From positions 1 to 37,686 of IMG/VR virus record IMGVR_UViG_3300033149_005302: DNA of 37,686 nucleotides, one strand, 5' to 3'. Positions 35,605 to 37,686 of the stretch are shown here, in pieces. The notes under the pieces were generated by a model that worked only from the letters and a program-made list of their open reading frames with translations, was not told where the DNA came from and searched no databases. Positions within the stretch are counted from its first letter, which is position 1. Every line of letters begins with the position of its first letter. The DNA is from a virus. The translations under genes were made by a program, and so were the position numbers.

Positions 35605-36720
35605 TTATCGCGCGTCACACAGGCGACAGGCCAGGTCCCGGTCAAGCGTCTTGAAACCACACAGCAAGTCGATGGAGATGACGTTTTTCTTCGTCATGAT
35701 CGTGTAGTCGTAGACGACCCGCGCCGAGATGCCCTTGTAGGTCACCGTGGTCGCCTTTGCTCCGCCCAGCGGGGGCTCCAGCGGTGCCGTCACCATGGCA
35801 AAGGCGTTCTTGTGGAACGCCAGGTTTGCCCTGTGGCTCTGCTGGAACACGACCGTTGCGTCGTCCACCCTGGCCCCTGAGAGGGCCGGCTGGAAGTTGA
35901 GTGTACAGGTGCCCACGTTGGCCGTAGCCGCCTGCCCCAGGACGTGCCACTGATCGTACCCGACGATCTTGAACACGTCGTAGGCGTTGGCTGTCCCACC
36001 GGAAACGCAGCCGTCAACGGTGATGGCTGTAGCACCGGCGGTGGCCGCCCCCTTGAGCTGTATCGTGGCAGTGCCGCCGCCGCTCAGGCCGCCCGTGGTG
36101 TGCTCGGCGATATTCTGGTCCATGTAGAAGTCAAAGCCGAGCACGCGCCCCATGCTGGCTTCCTTGATTGCCCTGGTGTCCCCACGCTTCTCCGCGTGCA
36201 GGAAGGCGTCCAGGTGCAGGTAGTCGGCCTCCGTCATGGGGTGTAGCACGCAACGCCTCTCGGTCAAAGGCACCTTGAGCACGTTCATCACGGCGCGGAC
36301 CCCTGTGATGTCTGAGATCGCCGGGGTATCGGACACCGCGTAGTGAGCAGCCACGTTTACGTACTCGTTACACAGGTACTTGTCGATGGCCTGTGCGTGG
36401 GCTCTCATCATGGGCCTCAGAATCTGCTCCGAGAAGTCCACGATGTCGAGCGTAAGCTCCTGGCTGGTGACCTCAACTGTTATGTCGAGGTGCTTGTCCA
36501 GGACGACCGCCACGCTGGACTCTGTCGCCGTGGCCATGTTCACCGTGTCGCTGACTACCGTGGAGGTGAAGCTGGCGGGCTTCCGGATAAGTACGGTAGA
36601 GCCTACCTTCTGGAACTCCTTCGAGTAGTCGCGGTGCACGAGGTTGGCCATGACCAGCTCGTTCTCAAGCACCAGGAGTGCCTGTCGCGCGATGATCGTT
36701 GGCGTCAGGAATGTTCCCAC
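35605..36720 (-). CDS. Major capsid protein, P22 coat-like
   Basis: 371 aa from GTG 36720; AGGAGGT lies about 11 nt upstream. The N-terminus matches P22-type coat proteins: FLTPTIIARQALLVLENELV, NLVHRDYSKEFQKVGSTVLI, RKPASFTST, then the E-loop and P-domain helices (AHAQAIDKYLCNEYVNVA). A Gly/Ala/Thr-rich insertion (~210-300) corresponds to the surface I-domain region. The C-terminus returns to the HK97 fold (THRANLAFHKNAFAM-like strand, RVVYDYTIMTKKNVISIDLL). It forms the icosahedral shell together with the scaffold encoded just upstream. Confidence 0.9.
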   Translation of the reverse strand: MGTFLTPTIIARQALLVLENELVMANLVHRDYSKEFQKVGSTVLIRKPASFTSTVVSDTVNMATATESSVAVVLDKHLDITVEVTSQELTLDIVDFSEQILRPMMRAHAQAIDKYLCNEYVNVAAHYAVSDTPAISDITGVRAVMNVLKVPLTERRCVLHPMTEADYLHLDAFLHAEKRGDTRAIKEASMGRVLGFDFYMDQNIAEHTTGGLSGGGTATIQLKGAATAGATAITVDGCVSGGTANAYDVFKIVGYDQWHVLGQAATANVGTCTLNFQPALSGARVDDATVVFQQSHRANLAFHKNAFAMVTAPLEPPLGGAKATTVTYKGISARVVYDYTIMTKKNVISIDLLCGFKTLDRDLACRLCDAR

Positions 36721-36736
36721 CTATATAGATGACCTC

Positions 36737-37435
36737 CTATATAGCGTTATGCTTCTTTGCCCAATCTGCATATTGCTCCATGGTCATCTTCTCCAGTTGC
36801 TCCGTGGAGAGACGACCTCCGCCGCCAAGGGTTACCAGCGAGTCGGGGACCACCTCACTGGGCTGGCTCTGCTGTCGGTACCTGGCCATCGCCTTGGCCA
36901 GGCCCTCCATAGCCTCAACTGAACCGTCGGTGTACTCGGCCAGCGGCGTGGGATCGACGTTGTACTTGGCTGCTATCGTGGCAGCGCGCTGCTGCCGCCG
37001 ATAGGTATCGATCTCCTTCTCCTGCTCCGCCAGCTTCTGTTCCCGCTCCGCCAGTTGCTTTTCCTTTTCGGTTGCTTCAGCCAGCCGCTTGCGAATCTCC
37101 TGCCTCTGTTGGTAGATGCTCAGCTTGTCGGGGTCGTCCTTCACCTTGGCGTACTCCGCCTGCTCTTTCTCCTGCTCGTACTCTTTGATACGAGCTGCTA
37201 CGTCAGCAAGCTCACGCTTCAGCTTCTCGCTCTCCTCCCGCGCCGCCTTCAGCTCCCTACCAAGGTCGGCCCGGCCGTCGTTCACAAGCTTCTTGATCTC
37301 CTCCTCTGTGTAAGCCCTGGCTTGAGTACTCCCTTCCTTCTCTGCCGAAGAGTCCTGGCCAGCGTCCTGGGTCGTCTCCGAGCCAGCGTCCAGGCCAGAA
37401 GTGTTCGCAGTCTGTCCGGTTTCGTCTTCCTGCAT
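36737..37435 (-). CDS. Scaffolding protein
   Basis: 232 aa from ATG 37435 with AGGAGGT about 10 nt upstream; longer frames overlap the giant gene. An acidic, disordered N-terminus (Thr/Gly/Asp/Gln-rich, 1-40) is followed by a long Lys/Glu coiled coil (~43-150; KAAREESEKLKRELADVAAR, KEKQLAEREQKLAEQEKEI). A C-terminal helix-turn segment (LSTEQLEKMTMEQYADWAKK) closes it. Acidic start, coiled coil, and basic-amphipathic C-terminus directly upstream of the coat gene are the hallmarks of P22-type scaffolds that guide procapsid assembly. Confidence 0.85.
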   Translation of the reverse strand: MQEDETGQTANTSGLDAGSETTQDAGQDSSAEKEGSTQARAYTEEEIKKLVNDGRADLGRELKAAREESEKLKRELADVAARIKEYEQEKEQAEYAKVKDDPDKLSIYQQRQEIRKRLAEATEKEKQLAEREQKLAEQEKEIDTYRRQQRAATIAAKYNVDPTPLAEYTDGSVEAMEGLAKAMARYRQQSQPSEVVPDSLVTLGGGGRLSTEQLEKMTMEQYADWAKKHNAI

Positions 37436-37455
37436 GATTGGTTCGACCTCCTCTT

Positions 37456-37686
37456 TTATTCTTTTTCTACGGCTTCTCCTACTAATATCAGGCCGGCGCC
37501 CGTGGGTCGGGCCGCCGACCACATTCCCAGTTCCATGCCTTCCTGGTTGAACCACGGATGTAGCATCCTGTAGTACATCCGCTCCCTGTCACCCAGCTTC
37601 AGGTATTCGTTGCGATATGCCAGCTCGAACTCCTCGCTGGGCACGGTGGCAAAGTCGATGGGCTGGTTCCCCAGAATCTCCAGCCA
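37456..37686 (-). CDS. Giant virion-associated protein, 3' part (wraps to base 1)
   Basis: The C-terminal codons of the 1,688-aa gene that starts at 4950. Bases 37573-37686 repeat 1-114, and the unique part 37456-37572 supplies the last 38 residues (YRMLHPWFNQEGMELGMWSA to GEAVEKE) and a TAA stop. Its end lies 20 bp upstream of the scaffold ATG, whose ribosome site is in the gap. In the circular genome this is one gene; the fragment appears separate only because of where the contig was opened. Confidence 0.85.
   Translation of the reverse strand, partial: WLEILGNQPIDFATVPSEEFELAYRNEYLKLGDRERMYYRMLHPWFNQEGMELGMWSAARPTGAGLILVGEAVEKE
37573..37686. repeat. Terminal direct repeat, right copy
   Basis: Identical to bases 1-114 and therefore evidence of circularity. 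Removing one copy leaves a 37,572-bp circle. Confidence 0.95.

Overview
The window is a complete phage genome seen as a circular contig. Bases 1-114 are repeated exactly at 37573-37686, and a 1,688-codon reading frame runs through the join, so the circle is 37,572 bp. It encodes a P22-type coat protein, a scaffold, a portal, both terminase subunits and tail/receptor proteins, and I see no tape-measure or tail-sheath gene. It also has an integrase beside a tRNA-3'-end attachment sequence, a repressor-type regulator, and its own initiator and DnaB helicase. This fits a temperate, short-tailed (podovirus-like) phage of a fairly GC-rich bacterium. AGGAGG ribosome sites, TTGACA promoters and many TTG/GTG starts would suit a Firmicutes- or Chloroflexota-like host, but the host cannot be fixed from the sequence.

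Layout. (1) The late genes read leftward from about 13.3 kb, through the join, to about 28.4 kb. In order they are TerS, TerL, two paralogous small beta proteins, a holin, a membrane-anchored beta-helix protein, two structural proteins, the portal and a 67-aa protein. Then come the giant 1,688-aa protein, scaffold, coat, a glycosyltransferase-methyltransferase fusion, a zinc-ribbon peptide and a B12/radical-SAM enzyme. The run ends with a small basic protein, an adaptor, a 917-aa tail protein and an XhlA-like membrane protein. (2) A short rightward cluster (13.7-15.3 kb) has its own TTGACA promoter and encodes small unknown proteins, Cys-rich peptides and an excisionase-like HTH. (3) The leftward early region (24.7 to 15.2 kb) runs from an RHH regulator through zinc-ribbon peptides, a recombination set (putative annealing protein, VRR-NUC, PD-(D/E)XK exonuclease), a deleted Dam-type methylase, ASCH and Mom-like proteins and a zinc-ribbon array. 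It ends with an O-like initiator containing the origin, DnaB, and a possible resolvase. (4) The rightward lysogeny region (24.9-28.1 kb) holds a Cro/CI-type repressor, three small two-TM proteins, attP, the tyrosine integrase and a TnpB/Cas12f-like protein.

The most striking item is that TnpB/Cas12f-like protein. Its gene overlaps the integrase stop by ATGA, its zinc finger is intact, and all three RuvC catalytic acids are replaced. It therefore looks like a nuclease-dead RNA-guided DNA-binding protein built into the lysogeny operon, with a structured, apparently non-coding segment just downstream. Other oddities are a TerL frame with no usable start codon (a +1 frameshift from TerS is possible), a second decayed copy of the origin iterons, three small ORFs interrupted by in-frame UGA, and a DNA adenine methylase missing its catalytic middle.
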